From assembly GCA_023258055.1 (NCBI GenBank), contig JALRAI010000008.1, positions 1 to 32,975 on the forward strand: DNA of 32,975 nucleotides, given 5' to 3'. Origin of the DNA: Flavobacteriaceae bacterium. Lineage in GTDB: Bacteria; Bacteroidota; Bacteroidia; Flavobacteriales; Flavobacteriaceae. Position 1 is the stretch's first letter. Every line of letters begins with the position of its first letter. The notes under the pieces were generated by a model that saw only the letters and a list, made by a program, of their open reading frames with translations, was not told where the DNA came from and ran no database searches. Below, piece after piece: positions 19,809 through 28,298 of the stretch. Made by a program: the position numbers and the translations under genes.

Positions 19809-22800
19809 ATGAAAAAAATTACTTTAATTTTCGCTTTGTTTGCGTTCGCGACTAGTTTCGGTCAGCGCGTGCAGCAGCGAGTTCCCTCTTTAAGCAGGGT
19901 AGCTGTCGGGCCACAGGTCCAGGCAAATGAAAGTAGTGATCAAGTCCAAAGTCTTCGTTCCAATGAAGCCTTGTTTGCTGACTATCTTCAGAATGCTCAA
20001 AGGTCAGTACAGAATAACCAAATTTCTGTTGATCAAATTGTTCAGCGCACTGGTCGTGCGACCATTGTTTTGGATGCCGCCGACAGAGGTGTCTCTCAGA
20101 GTAATCCGGTAGTCCTGCGTCAGAGCAATATTGACCGTATGCAGTATGCTCCATGTACCTATGCGAACCCAAGTAACGGATGGGAAAATGGTTACAACTA
20201 CACTGGAGCTTTCGGTGCCGTTGAAAATGACTTCATCGTTGAGGCGGGTGTGACGTTTGATTTTGATCAAATTACTTATAACACTTTCATTGCCCCAGGT
20301 GAGACTGTGGTTAGTGTTGATGTTGAAATCAAAGAAGATGCCGGCGGTGTGCCAGGAGCAGTTATTGCTTCTTTCCCAGCCGTAGCACCGACATCTCAAA
20401 CTATAATCGGAGGAAACTTTGGTTTTGATGGAAGTGAAGTTGTTCTTAGTATGCCTCCAGTTACTTTAAGTGAGGGAACATATTGGGTTGCTTTAAATAA
20501 TGGTGTATCAAGTTTAGGTGGGCCATTGTTTTGGGAAGTAACTTCTGCTACTATGGTAGGTCAACCAATGTATCAAAATGGTACAAACCCAGATCCTGTA
20601 ATGGATGGGGTTTATGCATTTTCTGGTGATTGTAGTACAGGATCAAGCGGCCCTTGTGCCTATGACAATCCAAGCAATGGATGGGAGAATGGATATAACT
20701 ACACTGGTGCATTTGGCGCTGTAGAAAATGATTTTATTGTTGAGGCTGGAGTAACTTTTGATTTTGATCAAATCACCTACAATACTTTTATTGCTCCAGG
20801 TGAGACTGTGGTTAGTGTTGATGTTGAAATCAAAGAAGATGCCGGCGGTGTGCCAGGAGCAGTTATTGCTTCTTTCCCAGCCGTAGCGCCAACATCTCAA
20901 ACTATTATTGGTGGTAACTTCGGTTTTGATGGAAGCGAAGTCGTGCTTGACATGCCACCAGTGACTTTGGAAGAAGGAACCTATTGGGTAGCGTTAAATA
21001 ATGGTGTATCAAGTTTAGGTGGGCCATTGTTCTGGGAAGTAACCTCTGCTACCATGGTTGGTCAACCGATGTATCAAAATGGTACAAACCCAGATCCTGT
21101 AATGGATGGGGTTTATTCATTCTCTGGACAGTGTAGCTCAGGAAGCAATGCAACTGTGATCAACTTTGATCCAACAGCAGCTTACATTGGTTATATGAAC
21201 GTTTTTGAAACTCCAGCAAACGGAGGCGGATTCGTTTTCGGCAGTCCTTGGGGTGTGCCAGATCTTAAAACGGTAATTGATCCAACTCCGGTAGAAGGTT
21301 CAGTGACACTTTATCCAAACTTCAATACTTATGATGACAACCCAACAGATCCTTTCTGGGTTGATCAAACAACTGGTCTTGGTAATAAAACCATGGAAGC
21401 CAATACTTATGTAGATGATCCATCACTAGCTCAGCAAGAGCTTATCTGGACTGGATATGTGATTTCAAATACTATTGATCCATCTTACCAGGCTGAAGCC
21501 TTTATTAAAGTATTTAACGCCGATTTTTCGGTGTTGAAAATTGAAACTGCTCCGCTTATACAGGGTGAGTATTTTGAAGTAAATTATACCAACGTTGAGC
21601 CAGGCGATACTTTTGTTCAGTACGGATGGTATGTTATTGGACTTAATGCAAGTTCTGCAAATGAAACTGCTCTAGGTAATGTGGTGATTGGAACTCAGCC
21701 TGCAGGTTGTGGTGACTTCTCTTATACTAATGAAGTGCCAACAGGTGGTGGGCCACCAGCACAGATTTTCCCGGACTTCCCAGACTTTACAAGTATCGCT
21801 GTTGATGATGTATTCTTCACAGGGGATGCCGGTCTAATTTGTTCTATTGATATTCAAGGTCGTTATACTGCTGGTGCTCCTGGTCTTCCTGGAGATCCAA
21901 ACGGTGCAGTTCAATTGACCATTTATAATGACGATAATGGAATTCCTGGTGACGTTCGTTACCAAGAGACCTTCCCAGGAAGTGTAGATGCTGATGGTGA
22001 TGCTAACTTCACATTAGAGCCAGCTCAAGTAATTGAGGCTACCCTTAACCCTGATACTCGTTACTGGATTTCTGTTGCTGTAGTAATGGAGTTCGGTTTA
22101 GGTGGTCAGTGGTTCTGGGGCAGTGCTGAGGACACAAATGACAACGCAGCTCTATGGCAAAACCCAGGTGGTGGATTTGGTGTCTGCCCAACATGGGGTA
22201 CTTTTGCTGACTGTGGTGTCGGTGGTGGACTAGGTCCAGACCTTTTGATGGATATCGAAATGGTTGCTACTGATCCATTGACTTACGACGTTTGTGCTGG
22301 AGCACGTACCATTGAGTGTAATACTTCAGTATTTGGTGATACTTTATCAGCAACTTCTGATGTGGGTGTAGCTCCTGATTGTGATACTTCAACAGGTGCG
22401 CCTGGTGTGTGGTATAAGTTTGAAGATACTTCAGGATTAGCTTCTGAAATTCTATTATATACTTGTAGTGATAACACAGATTACGATACCAAGTTATCGG
22501 TTTACACCGGAGAGTGTGGTGACTTTACTTGTGTGGTTGGAAACGATGACGATTGTCCAAACTTCCAGTCATCTGTTGAATTCATGTCAGATGGTAACAC
22601 TACCTTCTACATCTTAGTTCATGGATGGAACACAAGTGTTGGTAACTTTGAATTGACTATGGAATGTACATTGATCCCACCACCAAACAATGATATCGTA
22701 AATGCGATTGACTTGTTGACTGTGGGTTGCCCATGGACTGATGAAGATGTGGCTATGCCTGCTGCAACTGAAGAGGCTGGTACTCCTGCTGGATGTGATA

Positions 22801-23327
22801 TCTCTGGTGCTGCTGGTGTATGGTATGAGTTTACTCCTGAAATCAATGGTTTCATCACTGGAACAATTGCTTCTCCAGCGGGTATAAGCTCTGTAACATT
22901 CTACACTGCTCCTGATCAATCCTCTGTAGAGACTGATCTTGTACACGTAGATTACTATCAGAACCAATGTTTACCAGGTTCAAGTGCGACTATCCCTGTT
23001 GTTGGTGGTCAAACCTACTACTGTTTCGTAGTGAATACTGGTGGTATTACTGATATCGTGTTTGATAACTGTCAGTTGGGTACTGCAAGTAATGAAATCG
23101 AAGGATTTGAGTTCTATCCGAACCCAACCCGCGAGCGCATTAACCTTGCTGCTGCTCAAAACATTGAATCAGTTGTATTGTACAACATTTTAGGTCAGAG
23201 AATGATCGAAGTAAATGTTGATGCAACAACTACTGAATTGAATGTTGCTCACTTGGCTGCTGGTGCTTACCTCATGGAAGTTACCGTAGATGGTCAAACT
23301 GGCACTTACAAAGTGATCAAGCAATAA
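19809..23327 (+). CDS. Large secreted multidomain protein with T9SS type A C-terminal sorting domain
   Basis: 1172 aa; signal peptide MKKITLIFALFAFATSFGQ; two near-identical 167-aa modules; later beta-rich modules; C-term FEFYPNPTRERINLAAAQNIESVVLYNILGQRMIEVNVDATTTELNVAHLAAGAYLMEVTVDGQTGTYKVIKQ. Confidence 0.93.
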   Translation: MKKITLIFALFAFATSFGQRVQQRVPSLSRVAVGPQVQANESSDQVQSLRSNEALFADYLQNAQRSVQNNQISVDQIVQRTGRATIVLDAADRGVSQSNPVVLRQSNIDRMQYAPCTYANPSNGWENGYNYTGAFGAVENDFIVEAGVTFDFDQITYNTFIAPGETVVSVDVEIKEDAGGVPGAVIASFPAVAPTSQTIIGGNFGFDGSEVVLSMPPVTLSEGTYWVALNNGVSSLGGPLFWEVTSATMVGQPMYQNGTNPDPVMDGVYAFSGDCSTGSSGPCAYDNPSNGWENGYNYTGAFGAVENDFIVEAGVTFDFDQITYNTFIAPGETVVSVDVEIKEDAGGVPGAVIASFPAVAPTSQTIIGGNFGFDGSEVVLDMPPVTLEEGTYWVALNNGVSSLGGPLFWEVTSATMVGQPMYQNGTNPDPVMDGVYSFSGQCSSGSNATVINFDPTAAYIGYMNVFETPANGGGFVFGSPWGVPDLKTVIDPTPVEGSVTLYPNFNTYDDNPTDPFWVDQTTGLGNKTMEANTYVDDPSLAQQELIWTGYVISNTIDPSYQAEAFIKVFNADFSVLKIETAPLIQGEYFEVNYTNVEPGDTFVQYGWYVIGLNASSANETALGNVVIGTQPAGCGDFSYTNEVPTGGGPPAQIFPDFPDFTSIAVDDVFFTGDAGLICSIDIQGRYTAGAPGLPGDPNGAVQLTIYNDDNGIPGDVRYQETFPGSVDADGDANFTLEPAQVIEATLNPDTRYWISVAVVMEFGLGGQWFWGSAEDTNDNAALWQNPGGGFGVCPTWGTFADCGVGGGLGPDLLMDIEMVATDPLTYDVCAGARTIECNTSVFGDTLSATSDVGVAPDCDTSTGAPGVWYKFEDTSGLASEILLYTCSDNTDYDTKLSVYTGECGDFTCVVGNDDDCPNFQSSVEFMSDGNTTFYILVHGWNTSVGNFELTMECTLIPPPNNDIVNAIDLLTVGCPWTDEDVAMPAATEEAGTPAGCDISGAAGVWYEFTPEINGFITGTIASPAGISSVTFYTAPDQSSVETDLVHVDYYQNQCLPGSSATIPVVGGQTYYCFVVNTGGITDIVFDNCQLGTASNEIEGFEFYPNPTRERINLAAAQNIESVVLYNILGQRMIEVNVDATTTELNVAHLAAGAYLMEVTVDGQTGTYKVIKQ
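20154..20654 (+). repeat. Tandem in-frame repeat unit 1 (501 bp, 167 aa)
   Basis: Begins CTYANPSNGWENGYNYTGAFGAVENDF...; next unit starts exactly 501 bp later. Confidence 0.95.
20655..21146 (+). repeat. Tandem in-frame repeat unit 2
   Basis: CAYDNPSNGWENGYNYTGAFGAVENDF...DPVMDGVYSFSGQCSSGS; only a few amino-acid differences from unit 1. Confidence 0.95.
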
Positions 23328-23351
23328 GAAAGGTATAATTAGTTATACAAG

Positions 23352-23383
23352 AAAGCCATCCCTTAACGGGATGGCTTTTTTAT
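23352..23383 (+). terminator. Rho-independent terminator after the large T9SS gene
   Basis: AAAGCCATCCC-TTAAC-GGGATGGCTTT, perfect 11-bp stem, followed by a T run. Confidence 0.93.
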
Positions 23384-23387
23384 TGCG

Positions 23388-23395
23388 TATTTTTG
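23388..23395 (+). promoter_or_regulatory. Putative promoter -7 element TATTTTTG for the glycosyltransferase gene
   Basis: TAnnTTTG match 4 nt upstream of ATG 23400, directly after the terminator. Confidence 0.5.
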
Positions 23396-23399
23396 TGTT

Positions 23400-24398
23400 A
23401 TGCCAAAGTTGTATTCGTTCATCATACCGGTATTCAATCGTCCTGACGAACTCAGAGACTTGCTGTATTCCATAACTCAATTAGAGGGATCATTGGCATT
23501 TGAGGTCGTGGTTGTTGAGGATGGATCCACCCTGCGGTCAGATGATCTAATATCTCAATTTGGCTCTTTGAATCTAGTTTATCACTATAAAGAGAATTCA
23601 GGTCCAGGCGATTCCCGCAATTTTGGGATGCAAAATGCAGGCGGGGACTATTTTATAATATTAGATTCAGATTGTATTCTCTCTCCAGGTTATTTAAAGG
23701 CTGTGGATTCGGCCCTAAACAATAAGTTCGTCGATTGTTTCGGCGGGCCTGATGCCGCGCATTCTAGTTTTAACCTGCGTCAAAAAGCCATAAGTTTCGT
23801 GATGACCTCGTTTTGGACCACAGGTGGCGTACGGGGCAGCAAGCGTAAACTCAAGCGCTTCGAGCCTCGAAGTTTTAATATGGGCCTGAGTCAGAAGGCT
23901 TTTTCAAAAAGTGGTGGCTTCTCCGATTTACATCCAGGGGAAGATCCTGAGTTGGTGCATCGCCTCTGGGATTTAGGCTTTGAAACGACCTATATTGATA
24001 AAGCTCTAGTTTATCACAAAAGACGCATTACTTGGCAGAGCTATGCCCGTCAGATTTATAAATTTGGCTTAGCGCGTAGTATTTTAAATCTATGGAGACC
24101 ACAAACCGCTTCGTGGGTTTTTTGGTTTCCATTTTTTGCGATAATTGTGGGCTTAATGGCTATGAGCTTGGCACTTTTTGACTATTACCTTCCTGTGTTA
24201 GGTGTATTGGCCTATATTTTATTTGTCGCCCTGACAGCAACGGTTAAATTAAGATCGATTCAAGCCTTTTTTGCCGTTCCATTGGCTTTTAGTATTCAAC
24301 TGTTGTCCTATGCTCGAGGTTTTTTTACAGGTTGGGTATTTTTAAACCTACTTAAAAGAGATCCACGAATTAAATTTCCTCATATGTTTTTTAAATGA
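23400..24398 (+). CDS. Family 2 glycosyltransferase with C-terminal TM segments
   Basis: SFIIPVFNRPDELRDLLYSITQ, VVVEDGST, GPGDSRNFGMQNAGGDYFIILDSDCIL; hydrophobic C-terminus. Confidence 0.93.
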   Translation: MPKLYSFIIPVFNRPDELRDLLYSITQLEGSLAFEVVVVEDGSTLRSDDLISQFGSLNLVYHYKENSGPGDSRNFGMQNAGGDYFIILDSDCILSPGYLKAVDSALNNKFVDCFGGPDAAHSSFNLRQKAISFVMTSFWTTGGVRGSKRKLKRFEPRSFNMGLSQKAFSKSGGFSDLHPGEDPELVHRLWDLGFETTYIDKALVYHKRRITWQSYARQIYKFGLARSILNLWRPQTASWVFWFPFFAIIVGLMAMSLALFDYYLPVLGVLAYILFVALTATVKLRSIQAFFAVPLAFSIQLLSYARGFFTGWVFLNLLKRDPRIKFPHMFFK

Positions 24399-24405
24399 TT
24401 GAAAT

Positions 24406-25350
24406 ATGAGTTTAATCACCATCAAGAATAACCAAAAGCTTCGGTCGTTTCTATTCTTTTTTATACTGGCTGCCTCGATTTGGTTTTTGACTAAATTTTC
24501 CAAACCATTAGTAGCCGAATTTAGCCTAGATCTTCGGTATACCAATCTGCCAGAGCAAACGCTAGTTTCTCCTCAGGCTCCCAAGAATTTATTAATTAAG
24601 GTCAACGCCAATGGTTTTAAATTATTGACTGAGTTTTTTAAAGATAAAACCCTAGTTCTTGATTTGTCTGCAGGTCGGGCTTTGGAAGAGGATAAAATTC
24701 GATTTAATCAAGATCAACTTTTGGCCTTTTGTTATCGAAAATTACCCTTTGCAGAGGTCATATCTGTGGAAACTAAAGAACTTATCATCCCTGTGGATCG
24801 TATGGCAGCCAAAACCATCGAGGTTGTTTTTCAAGGAGAATTGAGTCTGGCTCAAGGATTTAAAATAATAGACGGGCCAGAACTGCGCCCTAAGGAGATT
24901 ACTATTTATGGCCCATCTCAAATTATCGATACTATCAGCGCAGTAAATACGGTTTTTACGCGCCTGGATAATTTACGCGCCAATACCCATAAGTCCCTTG
25001 CGCTAGAGGCTCTGTGGTCTGATCAGCTGAGTCGGTCTCGGGATAGCATTAGTTGGTCGGTTGAAATTCTGGAATTTACACAAAAGCAAATTGAGCTCCC
25101 TGTAGAATTGGTCAATGTACCCCGTGGGCGCAGGCTTCAAATATTTCCAGAAACCATGGTTTTGTCTGTAGAAATTCCAGTAAATGAATATGCCTTGTAC
25201 GATAAATCAAATTTTAGACTCATTTGTGATTATAATGAGCGTATTTCCGAGGATAGTTTTATGATTCCTCGTTTGAGTAAATTACCCGAGGGTGTTTATA
25301 AGCCTGAATTGAGCCATAAAAAAGTTGATTATGTCGAGTTTGCCCAATAA
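24406..25350 (+). CDS. YbbR/CdaR-like domain protein, membrane anchored
   Basis: N-terminal TM segment; repeated YbbR-like segments such as IEVVFQGELSLAQGFKIIDGPELRPKEITIYGPSQIIDTISAVNT; upstream of coaE as commonly seen in Flavobacteriia. Confidence 0.72.
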   Translation: MSLITIKNNQKLRSFLFFFILAASIWFLTKFSKPLVAEFSLDLRYTNLPEQTLVSPQAPKNLLIKVNANGFKLLTEFFKDKTLVLDLSAGRALEEDKIRFNQDQLLAFCYRKLPFAEVISVETKELIIPVDRMAAKTIEVVFQGELSLAQGFKIIDGPELRPKEITIYGPSQIIDTISAVNTVFTRLDNLRANTHKSLALEALWSDQLSRSRDSISWSVEILEFTQKQIELPVELVNVPRGRRLQIFPETMVLSVEIPVNEYALYDKSNFRLICDYNERISEDSFMIPRLSKLPEGVYKPELSHKKVDYVEFAQ

Positions 25351-25933
25351 ACCAAAAATTGTTTGCTTGACCGGAGGTATAGGTTCTGGTAAGTCTACAG
25401 TAGCCGCTATGTTTGCCGATTTGGGCATTGCGGTTTATAGGGCCGATGATGCAGCCAAAAAGTTAATGCAAGAAGATCAGGCACTTAAACGGGCTTTGAT
25501 GGATTTATTAGGCGCAAACACCTTTGACGACAAAGGGCAGTTAAATCGCTCTTGGATTGCCCAAAGACTTTTTAATGATCCGGGTTTACTCGATCAGTGG
25601 AACGATTTAGTTCACCCTCGTGTTTCTGATGATTTTAAACAGTGGTTGAATTTACAAACAGGAAATTACATCATAAAAGAGGTGGCAATTTTATTCGAAA
25701 CTGGTGGTCAAAGGCATTGTGATCTCAGTGTGCTGGTCACAGCACCTGTAAATGAGCGCATTAAGCGTGTCATGAAGCGCGATTCTTGGACCCAGGAACA
25801 GGTACAACAACGGCTCAAACATCAATGGACCGACGATCGTAAAATCCCATTGGCTGACTTTGTTGTAGAAAATTTAGATTTATCCCTTCTCTCAAAGGAA
25901 GTAAGTGAACTTCATGTTTTGCTCTCGCGTTAG
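25331..25933 (+). CDS. coaE: Dephospho-CoA kinase
   Basis: VCLTGGIGSGKSTVAAMFADLGIAVYRADDAAKKLM; VLVTAPVNERIKRVMKRD. ATG 25331 preferred over TTG 25325. Confidence 0.95.
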   Translation: MSSLPNKPKIVCLTGGIGSGKSTVAAMFADLGIAVYRADDAAKKLMQEDQALKRALMDLLGANTFDDKGQLNRSWIAQRLFNDPGLLDQWNDLVHPRVSDDFKQWLNLQTGNYIIKEVAILFETGGQRHCDLSVLVTAPVNERIKRVMKRDSWTQEQVQQRLKHQWTDDRKIPLADFVVENLDLSLLSKEVSELHVLLSR

Positions 25934-25989
25934 CGGATTTAAGTCTTTACTTTTTGTTTGTTAAGTTTTGGTTAAAGCAAAACAGCACT

Positions 25990-26017
25990 ATATGTTAAAA
26001 TCTTAATTTTAACATAT
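25990..26017. repeat. Perfect 12-bp inverted repeat overlapping the histidine-kinase start codon
   Basis: ATATGTTAAAAT (25990-26001)-CTTA-ATTTTAACATAT (26006-26017); the ATG is 26016-26018. Confidence 0.95.
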
Positions 26018-27578
26018 GAACAAACGCTTGTTTTATTTGTTGATTGGCCTGATGTCTTTGGCCCTTTTAGGCATCGTGTTTGTTCAGGGCTATTGGATTC
26101 GCAATGCCTTTACCACTAAAGAAGATCAATTCACTCTCGGGGTAAGACAACTTTTGATCGATGTTGCGCGTCAAATTGAACTGCGAGAAACCGAAGATTA
26201 CTATAAACTTTACAGTGGACTTGTAGATAGCATAGACACTCCAGAAAATGTCAATGTTACGGAGTTGATCTATCGCATTGTCAACGAGGACAAGAACGAA
26301 ACCATTATTTTCTCTGACGGAATTATCGAAGAGGATTATAAACTCTCTTCGTACTTCTTTGAATTTGAATTTGATTCTATTGCCTTTAAGAAGATTACCA
26401 ATCAAAAGACAACCACAAAAATCATAAGTTCTTTAGATGATCAAGGTCAAGTGACACAAACCACAGTAGATTTTGATCGTCTTCGCGATTTTGAACGCAA
26501 GCAGTTTGAGGAAGCAGTGTCCAATATTGCTTCAAGAATGCCGCTGCATAAACGCGTTAGTGTGGGGGAAATCCAGCGATTGATAGAAGGTGAAGCGGCT
26601 GAAAGAGGGATAAAGTCAAAGTTTGATTTTGCGGTTTACAGCAACGATCTCGCCACTAAGGTGCGCTCGCGTAATTTCAAATTGGATCCTAAAACCACCT
26701 ATGGTGTGCCATTGTTTGTCAATGATTCATTTGAGTCTGAGTATCAGCTCTATGTTAACTTTTCTGATAAAAACAAGGAGATTTTTAATTCATTTCTAGG
26801 CATGGCATTACTGTCCCTGATATTTACCTCGATCATCATATTGACTTATTCAAACACCTTGTCACAACTCATGCGCCAGCGTCAAATCTCACAAATAAAG
26901 ACGGACTTCATCAATAATATGACCCATGAGTTCAAAACTCCTATTGCCACAATAAATTTAGCCCTAGATGCTATGAAGAATCCTAAAGTGGCCGATGATA
27001 AGGAGTTTATCGCGCGGTATATGAAAATGATTCGTGACGAAAATAGACGTATGCATGCCCAGGTTGAAAATGTACTGCGCATTTCAAAACTCGAAAAAAA
27101 TCAATTGGATTTGCCTAAACAGCGGATCAAATTACACGAAATTATAGAGGATGCCATCAGCCATGTCACCTTGATGATAGACAATCGATCGGGTAAGCTT
27201 ACAACCAGTTTCGAGGCGCTGAAATCCTCTATACTAGGCAATGATTTACACTTGACTAACGTTATGGTCAATATATTAGATAATGCCATAAAGTATTCAG
27301 ACCAGGCTCCTGAGATCAATATCACTACAGAAAATGTAAAAGACAGTATCATTTTAAAAGTGTCGGATAATGGTATCGGGATGTCGAAGGCTGCACAAAA
27401 GCGCATCTTTGAAAAATTTTATCGTGAACCCACTGGAGATATTCACAACGTCAAAGGACACGGTTTAGGTTTGGCCTATGTCAAACGGATACTTGATGAT
27501 CACAATGCCGAGATCTTTGTAGAGAGTGAAAAAGGAAAGGGGAGCACCTTCATCATTAAATTTGATCTAATCTCTTAA
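26016..27578 (+). CDS. Two-component sensor histidine kinase
   Basis: Two TM segments; H-box FINNMTHEFKTPIATI; N-box VMVNILDNAIKYS; G-boxes VSDNGIGM, GHGLGLAYVKRI. Confidence 0.97.
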   Translation: MNKRLFYLLIGLMSLALLGIVFVQGYWIRNAFTTKEDQFTLGVRQLLIDVARQIELRETEDYYKLYSGLVDSIDTPENVNVTELIYRIVNEDKNETIIFSDGIIEEDYKLSSYFFEFEFDSIAFKKITNQKTTTKIISSLDDQGQVTQTTVDFDRLRDFERKQFEEAVSNIASRMPLHKRVSVGEIQRLIEGEAAERGIKSKFDFAVYSNDLATKVRSRNFKLDPKTTYGVPLFVNDSFESEYQLYVNFSDKNKEIFNSFLGMALLSLIFTSIIILTYSNTLSQLMRQRQISQIKTDFINNMTHEFKTPIATINLALDAMKNPKVADDKEFIARYMKMIRDENRRMHAQVENVLRISKLEKNQLDLPKQRIKLHEIIEDAISHVTLMIDNRSGKLTTSFEALKSSILGNDLHLTNVMVNILDNAIKYSDQAPEINITTENVKDSIILKVSDNGIGMSKAAQKRIFEKFYREPTGDIHNVKGHGLGLAYVKRILDDHNAEIFVESEKGKGSTFIIKFDLIS

Positions 27579-27581
27579 AAT

Positions 27582-28298
27582 ATGGAAAAACAAAACAAAA
27601 AAATTCTTTTGGTTGAAGACGATCCTAATTTTGGAACCGTACTTAAGGATTACTTAACGATGAATGACTATGAGGTTATTCATGCTAAAAACGGAATGGA
27701 AGGCTTTGAAAAGTTTAAAAAGGATCATTTTGATTTGTGTATTCTTGATGTTATGATGCCCTACAAGGATGGCTTTACTTTGGCAAAAGAGATTCGCGAA
27801 AAAAACCAACAGGTCCCGATTATATTTTTAACGGCCAAAGCCATGAAAGAGGATGTGCTTAAGGGTTATAAAATTGGGGCTGATGATTATCTAAATAAGC
27901 CCTTTGACAGTGAGGTCTTGCTGATGAAAATCAAGGCAATTATGCAGAGAAAATCCACTGAGTCCTTAGGAGACAGTAAGCAATTCGATTTTAAATTTGG
28001 TGATTTTCAGCTCAATGCAAAATTGCGTTATCTAACTTACAAGGACGAAAAACCCATAAAACTGTCGCCCAAAGAAAATGACTTATTGCGTCTGTTAGCG
28101 CTGCATAAAAATGATTTAATGCCTAGAGAGCTCGCTCTGACTAAAATCTGGCGAGATGACAATTATTTTACCTCGCGCAGTATGGATGTCTACATTGCCA
28201 AGTTGCGAAAATATTTAGGGGTTGACCCTCAGGTTGAAATCATTAATATTCACGGAGAAGGCTTTAGACTAGTGGTTAAGGGAGAAACAGAACTCTAA
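27582..28298 (+). CDS. Response regulator, OmpR/PhoB family
   Basis: ILLVEDDPNFGTVLKDYL, DLCILDVMMPYKDGF, PIIFLTAK, DDYLNKPF; C-terminal winged helix KLSPKENDLLRLLA...RSMDVYIAKLRKYL. Confidence 0.97.
   Translation: MEKQNKKILLVEDDPNFGTVLKDYLTMNDYEVIHAKNGMEGFEKFKKDHFDLCILDVMMPYKDGFTLAKEIREKNQQVPIIFLTAKAMKEDVLKGYKIGADDYLNKPFDSEVLLMKIKAIMQRKSTESLGDSKQFDFKFGDFQLNAKLRYLTYKDEKPIKLSPKENDLLRLLALHKNDLMPRELALTKIWRDDNYFTSRSMDVYIAKLRKYLGVDPQVEIINIHGEGFRLVVKGETEL

Noticed and set aside
20004-20900. Minus-strand ORFs (131 aa and 85 aa) with similar sequences such as YGWERSNNCSWHTAGIFFDFNINTNHSLTW
   Set aside because: Their similarity is just the reverse complement of the tandem repeat in the T9SS gene; not independent genes.
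20154-21146. Repeat pair as a CRISPR or mobile-element signature
   Set aside because: Units are long, in frame and coding, with no spacers, terminal inverted repeats or transposase.
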